From assembly GCA_007130605.1 (NCBI GenBank), contig SLSF01000024.1, positions 1 through 64,000 of the forward strand: a stretch of 64,000 bases of DNA, written 5' to 3'. Source of the stretch: Gemmatimonadota bacterium. Its GTDB lineage: Bacteria > Gemmatimonadota > Gemmatimonadetes > Longimicrobiales > Gaopeijiaceae. Shown one piece after another: positions 41,399 to 50,805 of this stretch (position 1 is its first letter; each line of letters starts with the position of its first letter). The position numbers and the translations under genes were made by a program. The notes under the pieces are model-generated. The model was given only the letters and a program-made list of their open reading frames with translations. It was not told the DNA's origin and searched no databases.

Positions 41399-43951
41399 AT
41401 GACTGCATTGTACCGGGCATCCTCCGGACTTCTGGCCCTCCTCCTCCTTCTCGCCCTCCCGCCGACCACGGCGGCCCAGGAGCTCCCGGCCCCGGCCGAT
41501 GTCCTGGGGTACGAGATCGGCGATCACTTCACCGACATGCGGGGCATCGAGGCGTACATGACGGCGCTGGCCGAGGCCTCGGAGCTGGTTTCGGTGGAGC
41601 ACTACGGAGAGAGCTACGAACGCCGTCCCCTCCTGCAGGTGGTCATCGCGCGGCCCGACTACCGGGCAGACCTGGACCGGATCCTGGCGCTGAACCGGGA
41701 GCTCACCGATCCGGAGACCTCCGAGGCACGGGCCCGCGAGATCGCCGAGACCAACCCCGCCGTCGTCTTCTTCACCTACGGGGTGCATGGGAACGAGAGT
41801 TCGTCGCCGGAGGCGGCCATCTGGACCGCCTACGACCTGGCGTCGGGGGACCCGGCGCTCGCCGGCGTTCTTGACTCGGTCATCGTCGTCATGGATCCGT
41901 CGGCGAATCCCGACGGGCGGGACCGGTACGTGAACCACCAGCGCGCCACCGCCCAGAGCCGGGTCAATACGAACCTCGAGATCCGGGAGCGACGGGAGCC
42001 GTGGCCCGGCGGACGTTCGAACCACTACCTCTTCGACCTGAACCGGGACTGGGCCTGGCTGACCCAGGTGGAAAGCCGGCAACGTGCAGTGATCTTCGCC
42101 GAGTGGAATCCCCAGGTCCATGTGGACTTTCACGAGATGGGGTACCGCTCGTCGTACTTCTTCTTTCCGGCGGCCACCCCCATCAACACCATCTTTCCCG
42201 ATCACATCCTGGAGTGGGGCGAGCGCTTCGGCGCGGGGAACGCACGGGCCATGGACCGGGAGGGGCTCCTCTACTACACCGGCCAGAACTTCGACCTCTT
42301 CTACCCGGGATACGGAGACTCCTGGCCTTCGCTGGTGGGGGCCATCGGTATGACGTACGAGCAGGGCGGGGGAGGCTTCGGCGCCCGAGCGGTGGAGCGT
42401 CCCGACGGCACCATCCTGACCCTCAGGGACCGGGCCTTCGGCCATCGGACCACCGGGCATGCCACCCTGCTGACCACCATGGAGGGGAAGAGCGACCTCC
42501 TCCTGGGGTTCGCCCAGTTCCACCGGGAGATCGATGACGGCCTCGACGACACCTACCTGGTGCCGGGCGAGGATCCCGCCCGGGTGGAGGCCCTGGTGGG
42601 GCTCCTCCTCCTTCACGGCATCGACGTGGAGGAACTGGTCGAGGACACCTCCCTCGGGGTGGAGCCGTACCCCGGGTACGAAGCTCGCTCCGCCTTCCCG
42701 GCCGGGAGCTACCGGGTCCGGGCCCGTCAGCCCAGGGGGAGGCTCGCCGGCGCCCTCCTGAGGCCCGATAACATCCTGGAGGGGACCTCGTCGTACGACA
42801 TCACCGCCTGGGCCCTCCCCTACGCCTATGGTGTGGAGGCGCACTTCGGCTCCGGAGAGACCGGGGGAAGCTGGACCCCCATCCCCCAGGCGCCCGACCG
42901 CACCGGGGCACCCCTCGCCCAGAGAGGGAGCTACGGATACCTCCTGCCTCCTTCCTTCGGGAATGTCCGGGGGCTGATCGATTTCCTGGAGGAGGAGGGC
43001 CGGGTCTTCGCCATGGCCGATACCTTCTCCCTCCAGGGGACCGACTACCCCCGGGGGACCCTCTTCTTCCCGCAGGGTCGAAACGACGACCTGGACCGTC
43101 GGATCGAAGCGGCCGGGCTGGGGGGCATGGTGACCCCCGTCTCCACCGGGTACAGCACCAGCGGGATCGATCTGGGCACCAATGACGCCGCTCCCCTGAG
43201 ACTCCCGCGGGTCGCCCTCCTGGGTGGAGAGGGCACCGCCTCCACTTCCTTCGGCGCGCACTGGCACTTCCTGGAGGAGGTCGTCGACCTCCCCTTCGAC
43301 GCGGTCAATGTCTCCGACGCCGCATCGATGGATCTCTCCTCCTGGGATGTGATCATCCTTCCTTCGGGGAATCCCACCGGAACCCTGGGGTCGAGTGGGA
43401 TGGAGCGGCTGGAGCAGTGGGTGCGCGGAGGTGGGACCCTCGTGTCGGTGGCGGGCTCGGCCCAGCGGATTGCCGGGGCCTTCGCCGACGTGGAGGAGCG
43501 GACGAGCCTGGATGACGAAGAGGAGCTGGACCGCGACGAGCAGCTCCAGCGGGACCTTCGCACCCGCGAGGAGCGGCAGATGGAGCAGTGGATGGAGCGG
43601 ATTCCAGGGACGATCCTCCCGGTGGAGATGGATCCGGACCATCCCCTCGTCTTCGGTGCGGCAGCCGGAGGGGTGGGGCCGGAACGGCTCTTCGTGCTCT
43701 CCTCCGGGGTAGGATTCGAACCGTCGTCCTCCTACGAGACGGTGGCGCACTTTCCCGAGGGCCTGGACCGCATCTCCGGAGTGATTTCGGAGCGGAACCT
43801 GGAACGGCTCGATCGGAGCGCGTGGCTGGTGGAGCGGCGACTGGGCAGTGGACGGGTGATCCTCTTTGCCGATGACCCCGTCTTCCGCGGCTTCTGGTAC
43901 TCTGGATGGCCGCTCTACCTGAACGCGATCCTGATCGTACCGAATTTCTGA
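41399..43951 (+). CDS. Secreted M14-family zinc carboxypeptidase with C-terminal amidotransferase-like domain
   Basis: The product has 850 residues. A signal peptide ends near TTAAQ. The M14 domain has zinc ligands in HGNESSSPE (His, Glu) and VDFHEMG (His), substrate-binding residues in LNRDWAW, and the catalytic Glu in MTYEQGG. From about residue 600 a second domain follows (RVALLGGEG, SSWDVIILPSGN, LEQWVRGGGTLVSVAGSAQ) with the look of a class I glutamine amidotransferase-like fold lacking a clear Cys. It is probably an exported exopeptidase for protein scavenging. It is followed after 27 bases by an M48 protease gene, likely in one transcript. Confidence 0.9.
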   Translation: MTALYRASSGLLALLLLLALPPTTAAQELPAPADVLGYEIGDHFTDMRGIEAYMTALAEASELVSVEHYGESYERRPLLQVVIARPDYRADLDRILALNRELTDPETSEARAREIAETNPAVVFFTYGVHGNESSSPEAAIWTAYDLASGDPALAGVLDSVIVVMDPSANPDGRDRYVNHQRATAQSRVNTNLEIRERREPWPGGRSNHYLFDLNRDWAWLTQVESRQRAVIFAEWNPQVHVDFHEMGYRSSYFFFPAATPINTIFPDHILEWGERFGAGNARAMDREGLLYYTGQNFDLFYPGYGDSWPSLVGAIGMTYEQGGGGFGARAVERPDGTILTLRDRAFGHRTTGHATLLTTMEGKSDLLLGFAQFHREIDDGLDDTYLVPGEDPARVEALVGLLLLHGIDVEELVEDTSLGVEPYPGYEARSAFPAGSYRVRARQPRGRLAGALLRPDNILEGTSSYDITAWALPYAYGVEAHFGSGETGGSWTPIPQAPDRTGAPLAQRGSYGYLLPPSFGNVRGLIDFLEEEGRVFAMADTFSLQGTDYPRGTLFFPQGRNDDLDRRIEAAGLGGMVTPVSTGYSTSGIDLGTNDAAPLRLPRVALLGGEGTASTSFGAHWHFLEEVVDLPFDAVNVSDAASMDLSSWDVIILPSGNPTGTLGSSGMERLEQWVRGGGTLVSVAGSAQRIAGAFADVEERTSLDDEEELDRDEQLQRDLRTREERQMEQWMERIPGTILPVEMDPDHPLVFGAAAGGVGPERLFVLSSGVGFEPSSSYETVAHFPEGLDRISGVISERNLERLDRSAWLVERRLGSGRVILFADDPVFRGFWYSGWPLYLNAILIVPNF

Positions 43952-43978
43952 CCCATGGGGAGCTCCCCGAGGTGATTC

Positions 43979-45421
43979 ATGAGAACGCTCGCACTCATCG
44001 CCGGACTCACGCTCACCTTGACCGGGGTCACCTCATGCGCCGTGAACCCGGTGACGGGACAACGGCAGTTCACACTCATCTCGGAAGCGCAGGAAATCGA
44101 GATCGGCCGGGATGCCGACCGCGACATCACCCGCTCCCTGGGGGTCTACGACGACGATGAACTTCAGGCGTATGTCCAGGCACTCGGGGAGCGGATGGCC
44201 CGTGACTCGGAGCGCCCGGACCTCCCCTGGACCTTCCGGGTCCTCGACGACCCGGTGGTCAACGCCTTCGCCCTTCCCGGCGGCTACATCTACGTCACCC
44301 GGGGCATCCTGGCCCACTTCTCCTCCGAAGCGGAGCTCGCGGGGGTGCTGGGGCACGAGATCGGCCATGTCACTGCGCGCCACGGGGTGACCCGGGTCAG
44401 TCGGGCCCAGATCGCGCAGCTCGGCCTCGGGCTCGGCACCGTGCTCGTCCCCCAGCTCGAGGGGATCGGAGGGGAACTCGCCGGAGCCGGACTCGGCCTC
44501 CTCTTCCTCTCGTACAGCCGCGACGACGAGCGGCAGGCCGACGACCTGGGGCTGAATTACATGACGGCAGAGGGGTACGACCCGCGGGAGATGGCGGCCA
44601 CCTTCGAGATGCTCTACAGTGCCTCCGGTGCCGAAGATGGAGAGCGGATTCCCGGATGGCTCTCGAGCCATCCCGATCCGCTGGAGCGCCGGGACCGGAT
44701 CCTGGCCCGGGTCGACGCGGGAGAGGTGTCGGGAGACCGGGTGGAGCGGGAAGCCTACCTCCAGCGTCTCGACGGCATGGTCTTCGGGCCCAACCCCCGG
44801 GAGGGGTTCTTCCGGGACGATGTCTTCTATCATCCGGACCTCGCCTTCCGGATGAACTTTCCCGCAGGGTGGAACCGACTCAACCAGCGCGAGGGCGTGC
44901 AGGCGGTCCACCCCGACGAGGACGCCCTCCTCCTCCTGACTCTCGCTTCCGAGAGCACGCCGGGGGCGGCGCGGGACGCCTTTCTTTCTCAGGAGAATGT
45001 CACCGGGTCGAATCTGCGGACCACCGCCGTGAACGGTCTCGATGCAGCGTGGGCCGACTTCCGCGCCGTGACCCAGGATGGAGTGCTGCGGGGCACCGTC
45101 GCCTTCGTGCGCCACGATGGCCGGATCTACCGCCTCCTGGGCTACGCCGTGGAGGGACAATGGAGTGCCCGGTCGAGCGCACTCCGGAGCTCCATCGAGA
45201 GCTTCAGGCCCCTCACCGAGGCCCGATTCCTCGATGTCCAGCCCCGCCAGATCGAGCTGGTGCGCACCGACCGGACCCACACCCTCACCTCCTTCAACGA
45301 GCACCATCCCTCCACCGTATCCTCGCAGGTGATCGCCACCATCAACCGAATCCGGTCCGGCGACACCATCCCCTCGGGGACCCTCATGAAGCGGGTGGTG
45401 GGGGGCCAGCTTCCCGACTAG
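43979..45421 (+). CDS. M48-family metalloprotease lipoprotein
   Basis: The product has 480 residues. The signal ends in a lipobox-like GVTSC (Cys20), so the protein is probably anchored in a membrane on the periplasmic side. The M48 zinc motif is HEIGH (His126, Glu127, His130), with the third ligand Glu in [13 protein letters not shown]. The N-terminal [13 protein letters not shown] is typical of BepA/YfgC/LoiP-like proteases, which act in outer-membrane protein quality control. The C-terminal third is not recognised apart from a LysM-like end ([19 protein letters not shown]). GAGGTG precedes ATG 43979. It follows the M14 peptidase gene by 27 bases. Confidence 0.92.
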   Translation: MRTLALIAGLTLTLTGVTSCAVNPVTGQRQFTLISEAQEIEIGRDADRDITRSLGVYDDDELQAYVQALGERMARDSERPDLPWTFRVLDDPVVNAFALPGGYIYVTRGILAHFSSEAELAGVLGHEIGHVTARHGVTRVSRAQIAQLGLGLGTVLVPQLEGIGGELAGAGLGLLFLSYSRDDERQADDLGLNYMTAEGYDPREMAATFEMLYSASGAEDGERIPGWLSSHPDPLERRDRILARVDAGEVSGDRVEREAYLQRLDGMVFGPNPREGFFRDDVFYHPDLAFRMNFPAGWNRLNQREGVQAVHPDEDALLLLTLASESTPGAARDAFLSQENVTGSNLRTTAVNGLDAAWADFRAVTQDGVLRGTVAFVRHDGRIYRLLGYAVEGQWSARSSALRSSIESFRPLTEARFLDVQPRQIELVRTDRTHTLTSFNEHHPSTVSSQVIATINRIRSGDTIPSGTLMKRVVGGQLPD

Positions 45422-45422
45422 T

Positions 45423-45460
45423 GTGGGTCGAGCAAGGCCCCGTGGGTCGAGCAAGGCCCC
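45423..45460. repeat. Two tandem 19-bp direct repeats
   Basis: GTGGGTCGAGCAAGGCCCC occurs twice without a gap, directly after the M48 stop codon. The 263-base region 45422-45684 before clpB holds this repeat, a small inverted repeat at 45583-45597 and no recognised gene or clear promoter. Confidence 0.85.
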
Positions 45461-45582
45461 GTCCCGGTGGTCCCTCGCCCTGCTTCAACGACCTGCTTTC
45501 CCGTGTTGTGGATGCGCCCGGCAGGGCTGGTCCGGTTCTTGAGTCAACAGGGTATGGAAGGGGATTCGACGGGTGGTGTCGA

Positions 45583-45597
45583 CTGCCGAAACGGCAG
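45583..45597. promoter_or_regulatory. Inverted repeat CTGCCG-AAA-CGGCAG upstream of clpB
   Basis: This is a perfect 6+3+6 inverted repeat, 87 bases before the clpB start. It is not the CIRCE element. It could be an operator or an RNA hairpin. Confidence 0.3.
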
Positions 45598-45684
45598 GTC
45601 GTCCTCCACCTCCGGATCCAGCTCGGTGTCCCACGCTGTTCGGGGCACCACACCAGGTTGATTCAGGAACGAAGGGAGAGACCA

Positions 45685-48330
45685 TTGAATCTCGAGCGAC
45701 TGACCATCAAGGCCGCCGAAGGCCTCCAGGAAGCCGTCTACCGTGCCCGCTCCGGGGGACACCCCGAGGTGGGGGGCGTCCACCTCCTCTCCGCCCTCCT
45801 GGACCAGGAGGAGGGGATCGTTCGTCCCATTCTCGGGAAGGCGGGAGTCGATCCGTCCCGGCTGGCGGAGAAGGTCACCGCCGCCCTCCAGCGGTACGCC
45901 AGGGTGGAAGGGGGGAGTGACCCCACCCTCTCGCGGGATCTGCGCGGGGTCCTGGACCGGGCCGAGAAGGAGGCCCGGTCGCTGGGCGATGAGTACGTCT
46001 CCACCGAGCACCTCCTGGTGGGTCTCGCCGGCGAGAAGGACGACGCGGGACGTCTCCTGCGGGAGGCCGGGGCCGAAGAGAAGGTGCTCCGGCAGTCGCT
46101 GGAGGGGGTTCGGGGGTCCCACCGGGTGACCGACCAGTCCCCCGAGGACAAGTACCAGGCCCTCGCCAAGTACTCCCGCGACCTCACCGACCTGGCCCGC
46201 GACGGTCGACTCGACCCGGTGATCGGCCGGGACGAGGAGATCCGGAGGGTCATCAAGGTGCTGGGGCGCCGGACCAAGAACAACCCGGTCCTCATCGGAG
46301 AGCCCGGGGTGGGAAAGACCGCCATCGTCGAGGGGCTGGCACAGCGGATCGTCGAGGGCGACGTGCCCTCCTCCCTCTCCGACAAGAAGCTCCTGGCGCT
46401 GGACATCTCGGCCATGCTCGCCGGTGCCAAGTTCCGTGGGGACTTCGAGGAGCGAATGAAGGCCGTGCTGAAGGAGATCACCGAGTCCGAGGGCCGATTC
46501 GTCGTCTTCATCGATGAGCTCCACACCATCGTGGGTGCGGGGGGCGCCGATGGAGCCGTCGATGCCGGGAACATGCTCAAGCCGATGCTCGCCCGGGGCG
46601 AGCTCCGACTCGTGGGTGCCACCACCCTCGACGAGTACCGGAAGCACATCGAGAAGGACCCGGCGCTGGAGCGGCGCTTCCAGCCCGTCTTCGTGGCGCC
46701 TCCCTCGGTGGAGGACACCATCGCGATCCTCCGGGGGCTCAAGGAGCGGTACGAGGTCCACCATGGAGTCCGGATCAAGGACGAGGCCCTCATCGCCGCG
46801 GCCAGGCTCTCGGACCGGTACATCGGGGGACGCTTCCTCCCGGACAAGGCCATCGACCTGGTGGACGAGGCCGGGAGTCGCCTCCGCATCGAGATCGACT
46901 CCCTCCCCCAGGAGATCGACGAGGTGGAGCGGCGGATCACCCAGCTCGAGATCGAACGGGAGGCGCTCCAGCGCGAGACGGAGCGTTCGGCCACCGAGCG
47001 CCGGGAGGCCATCGAGGCCGAACTGGCCGAACTCCGCGAGAAGAGCTCCGGGATGAAGGCCGAGTGGCAGGCCGAGAAGGAGGCGATCACCCGCCTCCAG
47101 GCCCTCAAGGAGCGGATCGACGAGCTCCGCTCCGAGACCGAGCGGACCACCCGCACCGGCGACCTCCAGAGGGCCGCGGAGCTCCAGTACGGCGAGATCC
47201 CCCGCGCGGAGGCGGAGGCGGAGGAGGCCGAGGCCCGGATCCGGGAGCTCCAGACCGATGGGAAGTTCCTGAAGGAGGAGGTGGACGCCGACGACATCGC
47301 CACCGTGGTGGGGGAGTGGACCGGCATCCCCGTCTCCCGGCTCCTGGAATCGGAACGGGAGCGACTCACCCATCTGGACGACCTCCTGGGGGAGCGGGTC
47401 ATCGGGCAGCGACCCGCCATCGAGGCGGTTGCAAACGCGGTCCGGCGGGCCCGAGCCGGGCTCCAGGACCCGAACCGTCCGGTGGGATCCTTCATCTTCC
47501 TGGGCCCCACCGGAGTCGGAAAGACCGAGACCGCCCGGGCGCTTTCGGAGTTCCTCTTCGACGACGAACGGGCCATGGTCCGCATCGACATGTCGGAGTA
47601 CATGGAGAAGCATGCGGTGGCCCGCCTCATCGGGGCGCCTCCCGGCTACGTGGGCTACGAGGAAGGGGGTCAGCTCACCGAGGCGGTGCGCCGCCGGCCC
47701 CACGCGGTGATCCTCTTCGACGAGATCGAGAAGGCACACCCCGAGGTCTTCAACATCCTCCTCCAGATCCTCGATGACGGCCGCCTCACCGACGCACAGG
47801 GACGGACCGTCGACTTCCGGAACGCCGTCATCATCCTCACCTCGAACATCGGGAGCCAGTACATTCTCGAGGCCGGAAGCGAGGGGACCGAGGAGGAGGC
47901 GTGGGGCGAGGTGGAGGAGAAGGTGCAGAAGGAGCTCCATCGTCACTTCCGTCCCGAGTTCCTGAACCGGGTGGACGACGTGATCGTCTACCGGCCGCTG
48001 AGCCGTCACGACCTCCGTCGGATCGTCGACCTCCAGCTCGTGCGGCTGCGGGAGCTCACCCGAGAGGCGGGCGTGGCCCTCGAGGTGACCGATGCGGTCA
48101 AGGACCTCCTCGCGGCCGAGGGGTACGACCCGGTGTTCGGCGCCCGGCCCCTCAAGCGGGTGATCCAGAACCGGATCCAGAATCCCCTGGCGCTCCGGCT
48201 GCTCGAAGAAGAGCCGGAGGAAGGCGCCCGGGTGCGGGTTCTGGTGCCCGAGGTGGAGGGAAGCACCGCGCTCCGGTTCGAGTTTTCCGGGGCGGTGGAA
48301 GCGGAGGGGGACGGGCCCGATCCGGCTTGA
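45685..48330 (+). CDS. clpB: ATP-dependent disaggregase ClpB
   Basis: ClpB, with DnaK, pulls polypeptides out of aggregates. The product has 881 residues. An N-terminal substrate domain (to about 145) is followed by AAA+ domain 1 with Walker A GEPGVGKT (205-212) and [12 protein letters not shown], the middle-domain coiled coil (about 410-520, heavily charged) that marks ClpB rather than ClpA or ClpC, and AAA+ domain 2 with GPTGVGKT (607-614). TTG 45685 is chosen because AGGGAGAG lies just upstream and it gives the usual [14 protein letters not shown]; the open frame continues upstream to 44656 but without meaning. No sigma-32 or CIRCE signal was found. Confidence 0.97.
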   Translation: MNLERLTIKAAEGLQEAVYRARSGGHPEVGGVHLLSALLDQEEGIVRPILGKAGVDPSRLAEKVTAALQRYARVEGGSDPTLSRDLRGVLDRAEKEARSLGDEYVSTEHLLVGLAGEKDDAGRLLREAGAEEKVLRQSLEGVRGSHRVTDQSPEDKYQALAKYSRDLTDLARDGRLDPVIGRDEEIRRVIKVLGRRTKNNPVLIGEPGVGKTAIVEGLAQRIVEGDVPSSLSDKKLLALDISAMLAGAKFRGDFEERMKAVLKEITESEGRFVVFIDELHTIVGAGGADGAVDAGNMLKPMLARGELRLVGATTLDEYRKHIEKDPALERRFQPVFVAPPSVEDTIAILRGLKERYEVHHGVRIKDEALIAAARLSDRYIGGRFLPDKAIDLVDEAGSRLRIEIDSLPQEIDEVERRITQLEIEREALQRETERSATERREAIEAELAELREKSSGMKAEWQAEKEAITRLQALKERIDELRSETERTTRTGDLQRAAELQYGEIPRAEAEAEEAEARIRELQTDGKFLKEEVDADDIATVVGEWTGIPVSRLLESERERLTHLDDLLGERVIGQRPAIEAVANAVRRARAGLQDPNRPVGSFIFLGPTGVGKTETARALSEFLFDDERAMVRIDMSEYMEKHAVARLIGAPPGYVGYEEGGQLTEAVRRRPHAVILFDEIEKAHPEVFNILLQILDDGRLTDAQGRTVDFRNAVIILTSNIGSQYILEAGSEGTEEEAWGEVEEKVQKELHRHFRPEFLNRVDDVIVYRPLSRHDLRRIVDLQLVRLRELTREAGVALEVTDAVKDLLAAEGYDPVFGARPLKRVIQNRIQNPLALRLLEEEPEEGARVRVLVPEVEGSTALRFEFSGAVEAEGDGPDPA

Positions 48331-48365
48331 CTCCTCCGGTCTCCATCTCTAGTGTCGGGTCGGAT

Positions 48366-48389
48366 CGGGTCCCCATCGCCGGGGACCCG
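48366..48389 (+). other. Hairpin after clpB
   Basis: CGGGTCCCC and GGGGACCCG form a nine-pair stem with a six-base loop, 35 bases after the clpB stop. No T-run follows. It may be a 3'-end structure or part of the next gene's leader. Confidence 0.4.
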
Positions 48390-48435
48390 GATCACGCCAA
48401 TCCCCACCACGGCCCCCGGGCCTGGAGAACCATCG

Positions 48436-48948
48436 ATGAAGCGGATCGCGGTACATCTTGCGGCCCTGTGTGCGCTGCCTCTCCTGGTGGCCTGTGCTTC
48501 TGGCGCCCCTTCGAACCCGTCCACCGTGGCCGCCACCAACGGCATCGTCTCGGTGGAGCGCTTCCTCCAGGCCGCGAGTGTGCAGGACCTGGACGCCATG
48601 GCCCAGATCTTCGGGCACCGCGACGGCCCGATCGCCGCCGAGACCGGATCCACCCTGGGGTGCGCCTTTCAGCGCATGGGTTCGTGGCTCCGACTCTCCA
48701 GCCGGTGCCGGTCCTGGAGTGACATCGACCTGCAGATGAATGCCCTCGCCCAGGTGCTCCGGCACGAGAACTTCGACATCCGGTCGGAGTCCAATGTCCC
48801 CGGAAGGGCGAACCCGGCCATCCGGGTGGGGGTCGACCTGACCCAGGACGGCGAAGTCTACACCGACGTCCCCTTCGTGGTGGTGCAGGCCCGAAGCGGC
48901 CGCTGGCACATCGAGGAGATCGGCCTCTCCCGTGTCACCGGGGGTTGA
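48436..48948 (+). CDS. Hypothetical lipoprotein
   Basis: The product has 170 residues. A classical lipoprotein signal ends LLVAC with Cys20. The mature part begins with a Ser/Thr-rich linker, then a compact mixed domain (VERFLQAASVQDLDAMAQIFG and later FVVVQARSGRWHIEEIGL) reminiscent of small NTF2-like or Lumazine-binding-like folds; this resemblance is weak. Two Cys residues (GCAFQRMG and SRCRSW) may pair. It stands between clpB and the convergent mce gene, whose stop is 7 bases away. Confidence 0.8.
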   Translation: MKRIAVHLAALCALPLLVACASGAPSNPSTVAATNGIVSVERFLQAASVQDLDAMAQIFGHRDGPIAAETGSTLGCAFQRMGSWLRLSSRCRSWSDIDLQMNALAQVLRHENFDIRSESNVPGRANPAIRVGVDLTQDGEVYTDVPFVVVQARSGRWHIEEIGLSRVTGG

Positions 48949-48955
48949 AGACGGG

Positions 48956-49345
48956 TCATCCTTCCACCAGCTCCACCAGGACGCCTCCGGTACTCCGGGG
49001 ATGGAGGAAGGCGACCCGGTGCCCACCGGCGCCGGACCTGGGCTCCCGGTCGATGAGTTCCACCCCGGCTCGGGAGAGACGCTCGAGCTCGGCCGGGAGA
49101 TCGGGCACCCGGTAGGCGATGTGATGGAGGCCGGGGCCCCTTCGCTCGAGGAAGCGGGCCACCGTTCCCGACGGATCGGACGGCTCCAGGAGTTCGGTGC
49201 CACCCACGAAGGACACCCGGACCCCCTGACCCTCCACTTCTTCCGGGGGGGAACTTCGCTCCCCGGTCAGGAGTTCGTAGATTGGAGCGCTCTCTCGAAT
49301 GGAGTGTACCGCGACCGCAACATGGTCGATGGGATGGGATGACAC
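48956..49345 (-). CDS. mce: Methylmalonyl-CoA epimerase
   Basis: This enzyme interconverts (R)- and (S)-methylmalonyl-CoA in propionate and odd-chain or branched-chain catabolism. The product has 129 residues of the vicinal-oxygen-chelate fold, with two beta-alpha-beta modules. IDHVAVAVHSI near the start, GLHHIAYRVPDL in the second module and GVLVELVEG at the end provide the metal-binding His, His and Glu. The start is GTG 49345, with GAGG about ten bases upstream. The mutase genes are not in this window. It is divergent from trxA. Confidence 0.92.
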   Translation of the reverse strand: MSSHPIDHVAVAVHSIRESAPIYELLTGERSSPPEEVEGQGVRVSFVGGTELLEPSDPSGTVARFLERRGPGLHHIAYRVPDLPAELERLSRAGVELIDREPRSGAGGHRVAFLHPRSTGGVLVELVEG

Positions 49346-49457
49346 GCGTAGGAACCTCGGGCTCGAGTGCGAGACTGGGTCGAAGTGACCTCAACCACAG
49401 GGCCCGCCCCACCGGACGCCGTCCGGACTGGCGCGGGCATGACAAGGAGTAACAGGC

Positions 49458-49799
49458 ATGGCGACGGACGCAAAGGCGATCAAGGTGACCGATGACAGCT
49501 TCACCGAGACGATCGAGGATCGAGACGGGCTCTCACTGGTGGATTTCTGGGCAGAATGGTGCGGCCCCTGTCGGATTGTCGGTCCCATCGTCGAGGAGCT
49601 GGCAGGGGAGTACGCCGACCAGGGCGTGACGGTGGGGAAGGTCGATGTGGATTCGAACCCCCGCACCGCCAGCCGCTTCGGCATTCGGTCGATCCCCTCC
49701 ATCCTCTTCTTCAAGAATGGCGATCTCGTCGATACCGTGGTGGGCGCCGTTCCGAAGGCGCACCTTGAGAAGAAGATCCAGGAGCACCTGGACAAGTGA
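49458..49799 (+). CDS. trxA: Thioredoxin
   Basis: This small cytoplasmic dithiol carrier has 113 residues. The active site WCGPC (Cys35, Cys38) and the cis-Pro in IRSIPSILFF are intact. AAGGAG lies 9 bases before ATG 49458. It is followed by a strong hairpin without a T-run and then rsmI. Reductants for it are not in the window. Confidence 0.97.
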   Translation: MATDAKAIKVTDDSFTETIEDRDGLSLVDFWAEWCGPCRIVGPIVEELAGEYADQGVTVGKVDVDSNPRTASRFGIRSIPSILFFKNGDLVDTVVGAVPKAHLEKKIQEHLDK

Positions 49800-49836
49800 C
49801 GGGCGCGGGGCCAACGCCCTGCACGCCGAACGTTCG

Positions 49837-49869
49837 CACGGCCCGACCGGTCTTCCCGGTCGGGCCGTG
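49837..49869 (+). terminator. Strong hairpin after trxA, without T-run
   Basis: CACGGCCCGACCGG (49837-49850) pairs perfectly with 49856-49869 around TCTTC, a 14-pair stem. The following bases TCGCATTC are not a T-run, so it would be an inefficient intrinsic terminator or a transcript-stabilising hairpin. Confidence 0.55.
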
Positions 49870-49904
49870 TCGCATTCATGGAGATCGCTTCTATCTTTCA
49901 GGCC

Positions 49905-50780
49905 ATGGGCACCTTCTACGTCGTCAGCACCCCCATCGGGAATCTCCGAGACCTCTCTCCCCGGGCGGGAGAGACCCTGGCGTCGGTGGCGCTGGTCCTG
50001 GCCGAAGACACCCGGCGGAGCGCCATCCTCCTCAATCACCTCGGGGTGAAGGTCCCCCTTCGCTCGTGCCATCGCCACAACGAGGCGAGCCGGGTGGAGG
50101 AGACGCTTCGGCGCCTGGGCGAAGGCGAGGACGTGGCCCTGGTCTCCGATGCGGGCACCCCCCTGGTCTCCGATCCGGGAGAACGGCTGGTGGCCCGGGT
50201 CATCGAGGCCGGTCACCCGGTGGTGGCGATTCCCGGTCCCTCCGCCATCCTCGCCGCCCTGGTGACCTCGGGGCTTCCCGCCCTCCCCTTCACCTTCGTG
50301 GGCTTCCCCCCGCGGAAGGGGAAGGATCGCAAGGCCTTCCTCACCCGCCTGGCCGCCGCCACCGAGACGGTGGTCCTCTTCGAATCGCCCGAGCGGGTCG
50401 CCGCTCTCCTCCACGCCCTGGCCGAGACTCCCGGGGGAGAGGCGCGAGAGGCGTCGGTCTCGAGGGAGCTCACGAAGCTCCACGAGGAGACCCGGCGGGG
50501 AACCCTCGAAGCCCTCGCCCGCTACTACGAAGAAGATCCCCCGAAAGGCGAAGTGACCGTGGTGCTCGGCCCTGCCACTCCCCTGGAGGCGTCGGAAGAC
50601 GCCGACCGGGAGGCCGTCGACGCCCTGGGAGCCGCGCTTCTCCGCGAGGGCACCTCTCCGTCGCGGGCAGCCCGCCAGGTGGCGCGGCGTCTCGGTCTTC
50701 CACGAAACGAGGTCTACCGGTGGATCCAGGAACTCTCTTCCGAAATGGCCGGTCCGGAGGCGGACGGACCGGATCGATGA
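49905..50780 (+). CDS. rsmI: 16S rRNA (cytidine(1402)-2'-O)-methyltransferase RsmI
   Basis: RsmI methylates the 2'-OH of C1402 in the ribosomal decoding site using SAM. The product has 291 residues from ATG 49905. GTFYVVSTPIGNLRDLSPRA, LAEDTRRS, ALVSDAGTPLVSDPG and AIPGPSAILAALVTSGLP are the tetrapyrrole-methylase-fold signatures of the family. An upstream ATG at 49878 would add nine residues; the downstream one matches the family's usual N-terminus. The next gene (DUF4159) starts 25 bases after its stop. Confidence 0.96.
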   Translation: MGTFYVVSTPIGNLRDLSPRAGETLASVALVLAEDTRRSAILLNHLGVKVPLRSCHRHNEASRVEETLRRLGEGEDVALVSDAGTPLVSDPGERLVARVIEAGHPVVAIPGPSAILAALVTSGLPALPFTFVGFPPRKGKDRKAFLTRLAAATETVVLFESPERVAALLHALAETPGGEAREASVSRELTKLHEETRRGTLEALARYYEEDPPKGEVTVVLGPATPLEASEDADREAVDALGAALLREGTSPSRAARQVARRLGLPRNEVYRWIQELSSEMAGPEADGPDR

Positions 50781-50805
50781 CGGCGACCCGCCGGGGCCTC
50801 CAGGA

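Noticed and set aside
44656-45684. Upstream extension of the clpB frame by 343 codons
   Set aside because: It runs through the M48 gene in another frame and is Pro/Arg-rich. ClpB homology and a Shine-Dalgarno site place the start at 45685.
45422-45684. CIRCE element or sigma-32 promoter for clpB
   Set aside because: No TTAGCACTC-N9-GAGTGCTAA is present. CTTGAGT at 45538 has no CCCCAT-like partner at a suitable distance.
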